This document shows, piece after piece, positions 1 to 9,075 of a stretch of 64,000 nucleotides of DNA. Each line of letters starts with the position of its first letter. Position 1 is the first letter of the stretch. Source of the DNA: DAHUYF01 sp035945115 (lineage in GTDB: Bacteria; Pseudomonadota; Alphaproteobacteria; ATCC43930; CGMCC-115725); the NCBI GenBank assembly GCA_035945115.1, contig DASZAN010000037.1:13451-77450 (forward strand). The letters are read 5' to 3'. The position numbers and the translations under genes were made by a program. The notes under the pieces are model-generated. The model saw nothing but the letters and a program-made list of their open reading frames with translations, did no database searches and had not been told where the DNA came from.

Positions 1-2004
1 CTCGGCGATGACGGCGGGACCTGAGAGCTGGGCACCCGGCGCGAGGTCGCTGCGCCAATAGATCGGCACGTCGATCGCTTCGCCCGTGGCGGGATCGAAG
101 ATGGAGCGGCGGCGGCGCGGCGTTGCTTGATGCGGCCGCTCCGCCGTCGCCGCTTCGGCGGTGGCCTCGACAGGCGCGCTCACGGTCATGATCCAGCTCA
201 GGATTTCAACCTCGACGCCGGGGATGGTGCGGCTGTAGAGCCGGCGATAGGCCTCCTCGAAGAGCGCGAGCAACGCTCTGCCATCCTGCTCGCCATAGGT
301 TTTGACCGGCAGCAGCACGGCGATCTCATGGCCTTGACCGCGATAGCGCATGAAGGCGGCGCGCTGCTCGGTGAGCGGGCGGTCGCCCGCGCCTTGCCGC
401 ACGATCGCTTCCGCTTCGGCGCGCATTTCGGCGATGAGCCGGTTCGCCCAATCGGCATCGAAGCTGTCGAGGCGCTGCAATTGGCTGCGAACGATCTCAT
501 AGGCGAAGGGGGCGCGAAGGAAGCCTACGGCCGAGCCGACGCCGGCGTTCAACGGCACCACCACATGCGCGATCGCGAGCTTCTCGGCAAGCCGCGCGGC
601 GTGAAGCGGCGCCGCGCCGCCGAAGGCGATGAGCGTCCGGCTTCCCGTCTCTTTGCCGCTTTCGATGGCATGGACGCGCGCGGCATTGGCCATGGTCTCG
701 TCGACCATCTCGCTGACGCCGAGCGCCGCGAGCTCCGCCGAAAGCGCCAGCTTGTCGCCGATCCCGCCTTTGAGCGCCGCCGTTGCCGCCTTGGCGTCGA
801 GCGCGAGCTTGCCGCCCGAGAATGTCACGGGGTCGATGCGGCCCAAAACGAGATCGGCGTCGGTGACGGTGGGCTCCTCTCCGCCGCGGCCGTAGGAGAC
901 GGGGCCGGGTTCGGCGCCGGCGCTGTCCGGTCCGACGGTGATCCGCCCGAGCGCGTCGATGCGCGCGATCGAGCCGCCGCCGGCGCCGATCTCGACCATT
1001 TCGATGACGGGGATGCGAAGCGGCAGGCCGCTTCCTTTCTTGAAGCGATAGACCCGCGCCACCTCGAAGACGCGGCTCGTCTGCGGCTGCGCGTTATCGA
1101 TGAGGCAGATTTTCGCGGTGGTGCCGCCCATGTCGAAGGAGAGGACGCGGTCAAGCCCACATTGCCGCGCGATGTGGCTCGAGAAGATGGCGCCGCCGGC
1201 GGGCCCCGATTCGACGAGCCGTACGGGGAAGCGGATCGCCGTCTCGACGGTGGTGATGCCGCCGCCCGAGAGCATGAGGAAGAGCGGGCAGGTGAAGCCT
1301 GCGGCGGCGAAGTTGCGCTTGAGGCGCGCCAGATAGCGGCCCATCAGCGGCTGGAGGTAGGCGTTGGCGCAGGCGGTGGAGAAGCGTTCGTATTCGCGCA
1401 TCTCCGGCGACGCGTCGGAAGAGAGCGTTACGGCGAGATCGGGAAGCCGCTCGGCCAAAATGGTGCCGACACGCCGCTCATGGTCGGGATTGGTGAAGCT
1501 GTGGAGGAAGCCGACAGCGACCGCATCGATGCGTTCGGCGGCGAGCGCATCGGCGGTGCGGCGCACGCCCTCTTCATCGAGCGGCACCAGCACCTTGCCT
1601 TTGGCATCGACGCGCTCTTTCACGGGAAAGCGCCAGCGGCGCGGCACGAGCGGCGGCGGCAAGTCGATATTGACGTCGTATTGTTCGAAGCGGTTTTCGT
1701 GGCGGATTTCGATGGTGTCGCGGAATCCCGCGGTGGTGATGAGCGCGGTCCGGGCCCCCTTGCGCTCGATGACTGCGTTGGTAGCGAGCGTCGTTCCGTG
1801 GATGATGAGTCCCACGGCGGCGGGCGCGAGGCGCGCCTCGCCCAGGACGGCGACGATCGCCGCCAGCACCCCTTCCTCGGGGGCCGTTGCGGTGGTGAGG
1901 ATCTTGCTCGTCCAGCGCCGGCCGTCGTGCTCGAGTGCTACGTCCGTGAAGGTGCCGCCGATATCGACGCCGAGCCGCGCCGTCCGATCGGTTTCGCTTG
2001 TCAC
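1..2004 (-). CDS. Hydantoinase/oxoprolinase family protein, N-methylhydantoinase A-like (3' end outside window)
   Basis: ATP-dependent ring-opening amidohydrolase family (HyuA / 5-oxoprolinase A), cytoplasmic. The 668 visible codons start with GTG at 2004 and put an actin-fold phosphate motif, GVDIGGTFTDV, at about residues 12-22. Further family motifs are HGTTLATNAVIER near residue 70, SGPAGGAIFSS near 275 and FDMGGTTAKI near 295. A long C-terminal stretch, rich in glycine and alanine, runs to the window edge. HyuA proteins are usually about 680-700 residues, so only a short C-terminus is missing. Family members often sit beside a HyuB subunit. None is visible on the right, so it could only lie left of the window. 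The substrate (hydantoin, oxoproline, or acetone as in acetone carboxylase beta) cannot be told from sequence. Confidence 0.9.
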   Translation of the reverse strand, partial: MTSETDRTARLGVDIGGTFTDVALEHDGRRWTSKILTTATAPEEGVLAAIVAVLGEARLAPAAVGLIIHGTTLATNAVIERKGARTALITTAGFRDTIEIRHENRFEQYDVNIDLPPPLVPRRWRFPVKERVDAKGKVLVPLDEEGVRRTADALAAERIDAVAVGFLHSFTNPDHERRVGTILAERLPDLAVTLSSDASPEMREYERFSTACANAYLQPLMGRYLARLKRNFAAAGFTCPLFLMLSGGGITTVETAIRFPVRLVESGPAGGAIFSSHIARQCGLDRVLSFDMGGTTAKICLIDNAQPQTSRVFEVARVYRFKKGSGLPLRIPVIEMVEIGAGGGSIARIDALGRITVGPDSAGAEPGPVSYGRGGEEPTVTDADLVLGRIDPVTFSGGKLALDAKAATAALKGGIGDKLALSAELAALGVSEMVDETMANAARVHAIESGKETGSRTLIAFGGAAPLHAARLAEKLAIAHVVVPLNAGVGSAVGFLRAPFAYEIVRSQLQRLDSFDADWANRLIAEMRAEAEAIVRQGAGDRPLTEQRAAFMRYRGQGHEIAVLLPVKTYGEQDGRALLALFEEAYRRLYSRTIPGVEVEILSWIMTVSAPVEATAEAATAERPHQATPRRRRSIFDPATGEAIDVPIYWRSDLAPGAQLSGPAVIAE

Positions 2005-2156
2005 GAGAGTTCGCTTCTCCGCCGGAGTGTTGGGCGGCCCTTCTAAGAGCCGTGTTTTCCGCTGTCAAATGCGCACTGCGGTGCGCTATCGCGGGCGCGG
2101 CCCTTGGTCTAAAATGCCTGGCGCGCAGGATACGAACCCGCGGCAGGAGGCGCCCC

Positions 2157-4148
2157 ATGAAAAAGCTGCTGATCGGCGTAGCGATTGTCATCGTCTTGCT
2201 CATCGCCGTCGTCGTCGCCGCGCCTTTTTTCATTCCCGTCGACCGCGTGACCGCCGAGGTGGTTTCTCGCGTGAAGGCCGCCACGGGCCGCGACCTCAAG
2301 ATCGGCGGGAACGTGTCGTTCTCGATCGTTCCCATCCTCGGCGTCGAGGCGAACAACGTGTCGTTCTCCAATCCGCCTGGCGCCGGCAGCCCCGATATGG
2401 CGAAATTCGCCAAGCTCCAGGTGGCGCTCAAATTCTGGCCGCTGCTGCGCAAGGAAGTCGAGGTCGACAAGCTCGTGCTCGTCGATCCCGTGATCGCGCT
2501 CGAGGTCGACAAGCAGGGGCGGCCCAACTGGCAGTTTGGCGAGAAACCGTCGGCGGCCGCGCCGTCGCGCCCCGCGCAACCGGCACCCGCCGCCACGACC
2601 GGCGGCGTCGGGGAGATCACCCTCGAGGATGTGCGCCTCGAGAACGGGCAGATCAGCTATCTCGATCAGCGCTCCGGCGAGAAGCTCGTCCTCGATCAAA
2701 TCGCCATGAAGCTGTCGCTGCCCAATCTTGACAGCCCCTTGTCGGCTGACGGCTCGCTCGTCTATCGCGGCGAGAAGCTGAGCCTCAACGTCGGCGTCGC
2801 GAACCCGCGCAATTTCATGGAGGGCAAGAGCACGGGTCTCACCCTCAAGCTCGCCTCGAAGCCGGTCAATGCCGACTTCAAAGGCAATGTCACCGGCTCG
2901 ACTCCGCTGAAATTGGACGGTGCCGTCGATCTTCAGGTGCCCTCGATCCGCGGCCTCGCGCAATGGGCGGGAACGCCGCTCAACGCACCCGGTACCGGCT
3001 TCGGCCCGCTGGCGATCAGCGGCAAGGCGATCATTGCCGGTCCCAAGATCGCCTTCAGCGAGGCGAAGCTCTCGCTCGACAACATCAAGGGGACGGGCGA
3101 GCTCGCGCTCGACACCGGCGGCGTGCGACCGGCGGTCAAAGGTCGGCTCGACGTCGACAAGCTCGACGTCAATCCCTACTTGCCGCCGGAAACGCCGAGC
3201 AAGCCGGCCGGCGGCGGAACATCAGGGGGCGGGACCGGCACGGCCTCTTCCGGCGGCGCTGCGAAAACCGGCGATTGGAGCGACCAGCCGATCGATGTTT
3301 CGGCGCTCAAAGCGGCGGACGCCGATTTCACGCTTAGCGCCGGCAGCATCCTTTACCGCAAGCTACAGATCGGCAAGAGCGCGCTCGGTCTTCACCTGAA
3401 GGACGGGCGCTTCGAGGCGGACCTCACCGAACTCGCGCTCTACAAGGGCGCCGGCAAGGGCAAGGTGGTGGTGGACGGCAGCGGCGCCGTCCCGGGCATC
3501 AGCAGCGACTTCGATCTCAAGAACGTACAGATCGAGCCGCTCCTCAAGGACTACATGGAGATGGACCGGCTGAGCGGCGTCGGCGCGTTCGACATTGCGG
3601 TGACGGGACATGGCAAGAGCCAGCGCGAGATCATCTCGTCCTTGGGCGGGAAAGGTGACTTCAACCTCGCCAACGGCGTCATCAAGGGCATGAACCTCGT
3701 CGGCATGGTGAAGAACATCGGCAACGCCTTCGAGAGCAGCAGCAAGGGTGCCGACCAGACCGATTTCGCCTCGCTCACCGGCACCTTCACCATCACCAAC
3801 GGCGTGCTGCACAACAACGATCTGCAGCTCAAATCGGCGGAGATTCCCATGACCGGCGCCGGCACCGTCGATCTGCCGAAGCGCTCGGTGCAGTACAAGG
3901 TGACGCCCAAGGTGGTCGGCATCATCGCCGTTCCCGTCGACATCAGCGGGCCCTGGGACAATCTTCACTACGCGCCCGATCTCGCCGGCATGGTCGGCGA
4001 TCCCTCGAAGCTCCTGAAGGGCGGCGCGCAAGGCGCGGGCCAGCTGCTCCAGGGTGGTGCCAAGGGCGCGGGCGACGTCCTCAAATCGGCGCCGGGCGGC
4101 GTCGGCGACGCGCTGCAGGGTATTTTGGGCGGCGGCAAGAAGCAGTAG
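2157..4148 (+). CDS. AsmA family protein
   Basis: Inner-membrane-anchored periplasmic protein of the AsmA family, which is linked to outer-membrane biogenesis and lipid transport. 663 residues. An uncleaved N-terminal membrane segment, rich in Ile, Val and Leu, covers residues 4-25. The AsmA N-terminal block follows (ATGRDLKIGGNVSFS near residue 40). A low-complexity Gly/Ser/Thr linker lies near residues 345-365, and the C-terminal AsmA repeat (GKGDFNLANGVIKGMNLVGM) is near residues 500-520. The tail is a Gly/Ala/Lys-rich repeat (GGAQGAGQLLQGGAKGAGDV). ATG at 2157 was chosen over upstream in-frame starts because it carries a GGAGG ribosome site at about 2145 and begins the membrane segment at once. 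It diverges from the hydantoinase gene across 152 bp. Confidence 0.88.
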   Translation: MKKLLIGVAIVIVLLIAVVVAAPFFIPVDRVTAEVVSRVKAATGRDLKIGGNVSFSIVPILGVEANNVSFSNPPGAGSPDMAKFAKLQVALKFWPLLRKEVEVDKLVLVDPVIALEVDKQGRPNWQFGEKPSAAAPSRPAQPAPAATTGGVGEITLEDVRLENGQISYLDQRSGEKLVLDQIAMKLSLPNLDSPLSADGSLVYRGEKLSLNVGVANPRNFMEGKSTGLTLKLASKPVNADFKGNVTGSTPLKLDGAVDLQVPSIRGLAQWAGTPLNAPGTGFGPLAISGKAIIAGPKIAFSEAKLSLDNIKGTGELALDTGGVRPAVKGRLDVDKLDVNPYLPPETPSKPAGGGTSGGGTGTASSGGAAKTGDWSDQPIDVSALKAADADFTLSAGSILYRKLQIGKSALGLHLKDGRFEADLTELALYKGAGKGKVVVDGSGAVPGISSDFDLKNVQIEPLLKDYMEMDRLSGVGAFDIAVTGHGKSQREIISSLGGKGDFNLANGVIKGMNLVGMVKNIGNAFESSSKGADQTDFASLTGTFTITNGVLHNNDLQLKSAEIPMTGAGTVDLPKRSVQYKVTPKVVGIIAVPVDISGPWDNLHYAPDLAGMVGDPSKLLKGGAQGAGQLLQGGAKGAGDVLKSAPGGVGDALQGILGGGKKQ

Positions 4149-4153
4149 AGGGG

Positions 4154-5524
4154 ATGAGCGAGCGGCAGCAGCCGAGCGGCTCCGCGTCGGCGGGTGGGGC
4201 GTCGTCGGTGTTCGTGGCGACGCTGCGCCAGCAGGCGATGGCGCACTATCGGGCCGGAAATCGCGCGGCTGCGCTCGAGGCCTGCCGCCAGCTTCTGCGC
4301 CTTGCGCCGAAGCTCGCCGACGTTGCCGCGTTTGCCGGCACGGTCGCCATGGAGCTTGGCGCCTTCGACGACGCCGTCACGTTCTACGAGCAAGCCGTCG
4401 CGGCGAAACGCGATTTCGTCGAGGCGCATTACAATCTCGGCAACGCGCTCATGCAGGTCGGGCGGACGCCGGCGGCGGTCGAGTCATATCGGCGCGCCGC
4501 GAAGCTCCGCCCGAGCTTCGCGCCGGCGCACAACAATCTCGGCAATGCGCTGCAAACGCTCGAGCGGTGGACCGACGCCGCCGATGCCTACCGCCGCGCC
4601 ACGGCATTGGCGCCCAACGTCCCCGATGTCGCGCGCAATCTCGGCATCGTGCTCGAAAAACTCGGCGACATCGCCGGCGCCGAGGCGGCGCATCGCCGCG
4701 CCATCGCGCTCAAGCCCGGCTGGTCACGTGCCTATAGTAGCCTCGCCAATCTGCTGATGGACCACGCGAAGCCGCGCGATGTCATTTCGCTCTGCGACGC
4801 CTGGCTTGCCGCCTGCCCCGGTACAATCGAGGCGATCGGCCTCAAATCGGTGGCGCTCGAGCTCATCGGCGAGCGCGAGGTCGCCCACCATCTCGTCGAT
4901 CTCGACCGCTTCGTCCGCATCACCCACTTCACCGCGCCGCCCGAGGGATATGCGGATATGGCCGCCTTCAACGCGGCGCTCGCGCGCCATGCGCTCACCC
5001 ATCCCACCCTCATTCTGCCGGCGGAAGACGATCCCCGCTACCACTGTCCGACGCTCAAGATCACCGGCGAGTTTCTGGCGGAGCCGAAGGGTCCGGCGGC
5101 GGCGCTCGAGGCGATGATGCGCAAAGCGGTGAGCGACTATCTGGCGGCGCTCGCCGCCGATCCCGTGCCCCATCCCTTCACCGCGAAGCCGCCCAAGCAG
5201 TGGCGGCTCACCTCATGGGCTGCGGTGCTGGAGCGACAAGGCAATCTCGACCCGCACATCCACTACGATGGCTTCGTCAGCGGCGTCTATTACTGCCAGC
5301 TTCCGACGGCGGTGAGCGATGCCTCGCAAGGCCAGGCGGGGTGGTTCGAGCTCGGTCGCTTGCCAGCGCGCTTTGAGGCGCCCGTCGCGCCGGATGTCCG
5401 CGCGGTTCGACCGGAAGAAGGGATGATGATCTTATTTCCGTCCTACATTTATCACCGCACCGTGCCGTTCGAGACCGGCGAGACGCGTATCTCCATCGCT
5501 TTCGACGTGATGCCGATGGCTTGA
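4154..5524 (+). CDS. TPR protein with C-terminal putative 2OG-Fe(II) oxygenase domain
   Basis: 456 residues. The N-terminal part, about residues 18-235, is a series of tetratricopeptide repeats recognisable by the spaced NLGNAL / AHNNLGNAL pattern. The C-terminal part, about residues 290-456, resembles the putative 2OG-Fe(II) oxygenase family Pfam calls 2OG-FeII_Oxy_5. It has HIHYDGFVSGVYYCQLP at about 368-384, a distal histidine in FPSYIYHRTVPF, and an arginine in ETRISIAFDV. These are the expected double-stranded beta-helix metal and 2-oxoglutarate ligands. The start lies 5 bases after the AsmA stop, so the two are probably co-transcribed. The substrate is unknown. By analogy with other TPR-oxygenase fusions it is probably protein-bound, but that is inference. 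Confidence 0.82.
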   Translation: MSERQQPSGSASAGGASSVFVATLRQQAMAHYRAGNRAAALEACRQLLRLAPKLADVAAFAGTVAMELGAFDDAVTFYEQAVAAKRDFVEAHYNLGNALMQVGRTPAAVESYRRAAKLRPSFAPAHNNLGNALQTLERWTDAADAYRRATALAPNVPDVARNLGIVLEKLGDIAGAEAAHRRAIALKPGWSRAYSSLANLLMDHAKPRDVISLCDAWLAACPGTIEAIGLKSVALELIGEREVAHHLVDLDRFVRITHFTAPPEGYADMAAFNAALARHALTHPTLILPAEDDPRYHCPTLKITGEFLAEPKGPAAALEAMMRKAVSDYLAALAADPVPHPFTAKPPKQWRLTSWAAVLERQGNLDPHIHYDGFVSGVYYCQLPTAVSDASQGQAGWFELGRLPARFEAPVAPDVRAVRPEEGMMILFPSYIYHRTVPFETGETRISIAFDVMPMA

Positions 5525-5528
5525 GCGC

Positions 5529-6407
5529 TTACCCTTTTCGCGCTTTCTCATACCACGTCAGAATCTCCTCCCCCGTCCAGAACGCGACGCCGGCGTGGCG
5601 TTGAGCGTAGGCGAGGATCTCCTCGAGATAGCGAATGCGATGCGGCACGCCCGTGATGTAGGGGTGGATGGCGATCGAGAGTATCTTGGCGCGGCTTCCC
5701 GCTTCGCGATAAAGCCGGTCGAACTGGTCGGTGGCGCGGGCCAAGAGCTCGTCGGCGCGATGATGCTGCACGATCATGATGGGAATGTCGTTGAGCTCCA
5801 CCGTATAGGGGAGCGTGATGAGCGGCCCGTTCGCGGTGCGGATTTCCGTGGGCTCGTCGTCATAGACCCAGTCGCCGATATAGCGGATGCCCGCTTCGGC
5901 CAAGAGCTCCGGCGTCTCGTAGGTTTGCGTGAGGCCGGGCCCCAGCCAGCCGACCGGGCGCTTGCCGGTGAAGCGCGCCAGGAGATCGAGCGATTGCCGG
6001 ATGCTGGCGCGCTGATCGGGCAGCTGATGGATCGGCCCTTGCACATAGCTGTGGCCCATGAACTCCCAACCGCGCTCGCGCGCCGCTTCGGCGACGCGCG
6101 GATAGCTCTCGACCACCTTGGCATTGATCGAGAGCGTGCCGCGCGCGCCGATGCGGTCGAAGGCGTCGAAGAAGCGCCAGACGCCGACGCGCATGCCGTA
6201 CTCGTGCCAGCTCCAGTTGGGCACGTCCGGCTGAAGCTGGGCGCCCGTCGGCGCCGGCAGGATCTGCCGCGCCATCGGCCGCTCGATCTCCCATTCCTCG
6301 AGATTGATGATCGGCCAAACGACGAGCCGGACGCCCGCCGGAAATTTGAGCGGTGGGCGATCGACGATGGCGGAATAGGAGGCGCGCTCGCGTGGCTTCA
6401 TTGACAT
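5529..6407 (-). CDS. Polysaccharide deacetylase family protein
   Basis: 292-residue NodB-fold carbohydrate esterase-like protein. Visible blocks include RGTLSINAKVVESYPRV near residue 90, EFMGHSYVQGPIHQL near 115 (the His pair typical of the metal site) and GWLGPGLTQTYETPELLAE near 155. This arrangement matches the PuuE/allantoinase-like cytoplasmic subgroup rather than secreted chitin deacetylases, and no signal peptide is present. Two close ATG codons are possible (6407 and 6401); 6407 is used. It lies 14 bases downstream of the beta-propeller gene on the same strand. It converges on the TPR-oxygenase gene with a 4-base gap. The actual substrate is unknown; uric-acid-pathway or sugar amide hydrolysis are both possible. 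Confidence 0.85.
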   Translation of the reverse strand: MSMKPRERASYSAIVDRPPLKFPAGVRLVVWPIINLEEWEIERPMARQILPAPTGAQLQPDVPNWSWHEYGMRVGVWRFFDAFDRIGARGTLSINAKVVESYPRVAEAARERGWEFMGHSYVQGPIHQLPDQRASIRQSLDLLARFTGKRPVGWLGPGLTQTYETPELLAEAGIRYIGDWVYDDEPTEIRTANGPLITLPYTVELNDIPIMIVQHHRADELLARATDQFDRLYREAGSRAKILSIAIHPYITGVPHRIRYLEEILAYAQRHAGVAFWTGEEILTWYEKARKG

Positions 6408-6421
6408 GGGCCCATCCCGGC

Positions 6422-7630
6422 TCAGGGCGTGCTGCCGCGCATCGACGCGGGATGGCCCGGCAGTTGCAGGCGGCCCACCACCTTCAGCTTGTCGCCCTGA
6501 AGCCGCAAGATGGTAAGGTCGGCGTCGAGGAAATTCGCGACATAGAGGAATTTCCCGTCGGGACTGAAGGCGATACCTTCGGCAAGCCCGCCCACTTCCG
6601 CTTCGCTCACCTTCCACACTTTCTTCTTCGCGGTGTCGATCTTGAGCAGCGAGACGTAGGAATGGGGGTGATAGACGAAGCTGCTGTGCGACAAGTTGGA
6701 ACCGTTCAGGATGAGCTCGGCGGCATAGCCTCCCACCGGACTCATCGCGAGTCCCTCGGGGCCGTCGCCCACCACCACCTGATCGATGACCCGTGGCGGA
6801 TCCGCCTCGAGATCGATGATCGCCGCCGTGTCCACTTGGCCGTCCGACGAGCCCTGGCCGCCATTGTTGCCGGCGATGGCGAGCTTGCCATCGGGCGTGA
6901 TCGCAACGTTGTAGGGATAGAGGCCGGTCGCCATGTCGTACTTCGTATAGGTGACCTTCTGGCCGTCGATGGCGAGCACCGCCACCTTGTGCGCGAGGAA
7001 CTTCGCCACCAGTGCGCGCTTGCCGTCGGGCGTGATGGCAATCGCGGAAGGCTGTTCCTTTGTCGGCGCGGCGGCGGCCGGCGCGGCTGCGCTCACCGAG
7101 ACGGTATCGACGACCTTCACCTCCTTGCCGTTGATCGAAAGCACGCTCACCGTGTCCTCGGCGCGGTTGGCGACGAGCGCGAGATTGCCGGCGCGATTGA
7201 TCGCCATGCCCGAGGGCTGTTTGCCGAGCTGCACCGTAGCGATCTGCTGCGGCGGCGAGGTGGTGAGGTCGATGACGTAGAGCTTGTTGTCGGGTTGCCC
7301 CTTCCAGTTCTCGCCATCCTTCACCCAATCGAGTGAATTGGCCACCAGCGCCAATTTTTGATCTGGGGTGATCGCAAGGTTCGTCGGTGGACCGACGATG
7401 GTGTTCATCAGCGGCAAGTTGGCGACAATGCGCGGCTTGACACGGTCGCGGATGTCGATGATCGACACCGTGTCCTTGCCGGGCGGGTTGTTGATCTGCT
7501 TGCCCGACGCATCCCAGGTCTGCTTCTCATCGTTGCCGGTGATCAGCAGCTGTGCCGAGGCCGTGCTCGACAGCGCCGGCAGCATCGAAACGGTGGCGAG
7601 CACGATGCAACGTCGCCAAAGAGCCTTCAT
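6422..7630 (-). CDS. Secreted beta-propeller (YncE/YVTN-type) protein
   Basis: 402 residues. The N-terminus is a clear Sec signal (MKALWRRCIVLATVSMLPAL) ending in an STASA cleavage context near residue 27, so the product should be periplasmic or secreted. The remainder is a series of blade-like repeats with the signature IAITPDGKRALVA / VAITPDGKLAIAGNNGG / IAFSPDGKFLYVANFLDAD, typical of YVTN/YncE and lactonase-type seven-bladed propellers. An Ala/Pro insertion (AAAPAAAAPTKE) interrupts one blade near residue 190. The ATG at 7630 is preferred over an extension upstream because it starts the signal peptide. It heads an apparent two-gene unit with the deacetylase. Its ligand or enzymatic activity cannot be read from sequence. 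Confidence 0.85.
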   Translation of the reverse strand: MKALWRRCIVLATVSMLPALSSTASAQLLITGNDEKQTWDASGKQINNPPGKDTVSIIDIRDRVKPRIVANLPLMNTIVGPPTNLAITPDQKLALVANSLDWVKDGENWKGQPDNKLYVIDLTTSPPQQIATVQLGKQPSGMAINRAGNLALVANRAEDTVSVLSINGKEVKVVDTVSVSAAAPAAAAPTKEQPSAIAITPDGKRALVAKFLAHKVAVLAIDGQKVTYTKYDMATGLYPYNVAITPDGKLAIAGNNGGQGSSDGQVDTAAIIDLEADPPRVIDQVVVGDGPEGLAMSPVGGYAAELILNGSNLSHSSFVYHPHSYVSLLKIDTAKKKVWKVSEAEVGGLAEGIAFSPDGKFLYVANFLDADLTILRLQGDKLKVVGRLQLPGHPASMRGSTP

Positions 7631-7860
7631 GGTCCTTTCCCCCCGTGTGATCGTTGGAGTTCTTGATCCGAAGTCTGCCACGGTGCGTCTTCGCATGCCA
7701 CACCCGGCCGAGCCATCGGTGTCGCGAATCGCCGGGCAAAGTGCAAGAGGCCCTTGCGCTGATGCCGGAAGAAGGGGAGCATGGCGACCGATGATTGAGA
7801 TTCGGCGACGCCGATTCTTGGTGAGGAACGGGCGAGAGAAGCGAGGCTCGAGGTGAGGCG

Positions 7861-8637
7861 GTGATCCGTCGCCGGCGTCGCGTCGCGCGGGCCGCTCCGG
7901 GTGCTCGCCGGCTCGTGGTCGCCACCTACAACATCCATAGCTGCGTCGGCGTCGACCGGCGCTACGATCCGGACCGCGTGGCGGCTGTGCTGCGCGAGCT
8001 CAGCGCCGACATCATCGGTTTGCAAGAGATGGATCTCCGCCCGCGCCGTGACGGGCAGATCGATCAGCGCGCGCATTTTGCCGCAGCGACCGGTCTCGTC
8101 GCCGTGACCGGGCGCGAAGATCGCAACCACCGCGCCCGCTTTGCCAACGCGCTGCTGACGCGTTTCCCGGTCGAGGTGGTGCGCCACATCGATCTGAGCG
8201 TCGGCGGCTATCAGCCGCGGCACGCTCTTGATGCCGAGCTCATGGTCGACGGACATAAGCTCCGCGTCGTCGTCACGCATCTGGGACTTCGCGCCAATGA
8301 GCGGCGCCAGCAAATCCACCGTTTGCTCGATGCCCTTACCGCCGTGCCGAGCGCGGCCGATGCGCTCATCGTGCTCGGTGACCTCAACGAGTGGCGGGGA
8401 CGCCGCGGCGGCGGCTTATCCTTGCTCGAGCGCCGACTCGGCCGCGCGCCGGCGCGACGCACCTTTCCTTCGTGGCTTCCGGTGCTGCCGCTCGATCGCA
8501 TCTACGCCGGCGGCACGGCGCGGCTCCGAGCGACCGCTGTCCACCGCTCGCCGCTGGCGCGGGTGGCGTCCGACCATCTGCCCCTCCGCGCCGCGCTCGA
8601 GTGGGCGCCGCGCCCGCGTCTGCCGCCGCGGACATAG
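7861..8637 (+). CDS. Endonuclease/exonuclease/phosphatase (EEP) family protein
   Basis: 258-residue Mg-dependent phosphoesterase of the exonuclease III / DNase I-like fold. Catalytic blocks are in order: ATYNIHSCVG (Asn) near residue 20, IIGLQEMD (Glu) near 55, VVTHLGL (His) near 140, VLGDLNEW (Asp-x-Asn) near 173, and SDHLPLRA (Asp-His) near the C-terminus. The protein begins with a basic Arg-rich stretch and has no obvious signal peptide. Start is GTG at 7861, just after a GAGG purine tract; an overlapping upstream GTG runs straight into TGA. Some relatives act on DNA, others on phospholipids or nucleotides, so the substrate is open. It diverges from the beta-propeller gene over 230 bp. Confidence 0.87.
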   Translation: MIRRRRRVARAAPGARRLVVATYNIHSCVGVDRRYDPDRVAAVLRELSADIIGLQEMDLRPRRDGQIDQRAHFAAATGLVAVTGREDRNHRARFANALLTRFPVEVVRHIDLSVGGYQPRHALDAELMVDGHKLRVVVTHLGLRANERRQQIHRLLDALTAVPSAADALIVLGDLNEWRGRRGGGLSLLERRLGRAPARRTFPSWLPVLPLDRIYAGGTARLRATAVHRSPLARVASDHLPLRAALEWAPRPRLPPRT

Positions 8638-8719
8638 CGGCGGCGAAGGTTCTGCGCCTCAATTTGACGATCGGGCGTGGGCCGCGCTTAGATCACGCGC
8701 CAGTCGTCCCGGAAGAGCC

Positions 8720-9064
8720 ATGCCAGCCAAGAAAAATCCGCTCAACCTCAATCCGCTTCAGCTCAAGACCCTGACCTTGCTGCAGGCGCTTGCGCGCTTG
8801 CCGGGACACGGCCAGCCCGCCGACAACGAGGGTGCCATTCTCATCACCAATTTGCCGCAGCCTCACGGTGATCACTTTCACCTCGGCGACGCCGTGGTGA
8901 TGTCGCGCGACGCGAGCGGCCTCGCGAATGCCGCCGCGTGGGTGGCGCTTGAGCGCAAGGGCCTGATCAAGTCGATGTTTCCGAGCGCGGCGGTGCTGAC
9001 GCCGCTCGGGCTCGGCTATGAGACGGGTCTTGCCGGCGCGATTCTCCACCGCGCCCAGCACTGA
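8720..9064 (+). CDS. Small conserved-looking hypothetical protein
   Basis: 114 residues, soluble, no membrane segment. It opens with a Lys/Asn/Leu-rich stretch (MPAKKNPLNLNPLQLKTLTL) and has a central HGDHFHLGDAVV block followed by NAAAWVALERKGLI and a C-terminal LTPLGLGYETG. The ALERKGLI / LTPLG pattern resembles a compact winged-helix style end, but I do not recognise the family. ATG at 8720 follows a GGAAGAG ribosome site. Codon use matches neighbouring real genes. It sits 82 bases after the EEP gene and converges with the HAD gene (11-base gap). A His-rich patch (H50, H52 and H54) might bind metal, which is a guess. Confidence 0.65.
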   Translation: MPAKKNPLNLNPLQLKTLTLLQALARLPGHGQPADNEGAILITNLPQPHGDHFHLGDAVVMSRDASGLANAAAWVALERKGLIKSMFPSAAVLTPLGLGYETGLAGAILHRAQH

Positions 9065-9075
9065 ACCCGGTCGCC

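Noticed and set aside
127..2046. Long plus-strand open frame (about 640 codons) opposite the hydantoinase gene
   Set aside because: No recognisable domain, Arg/Ala-rich low-complexity content typical of antisense frames in GC-rich DNA. The minus strand carries a clear HyuA sequence.
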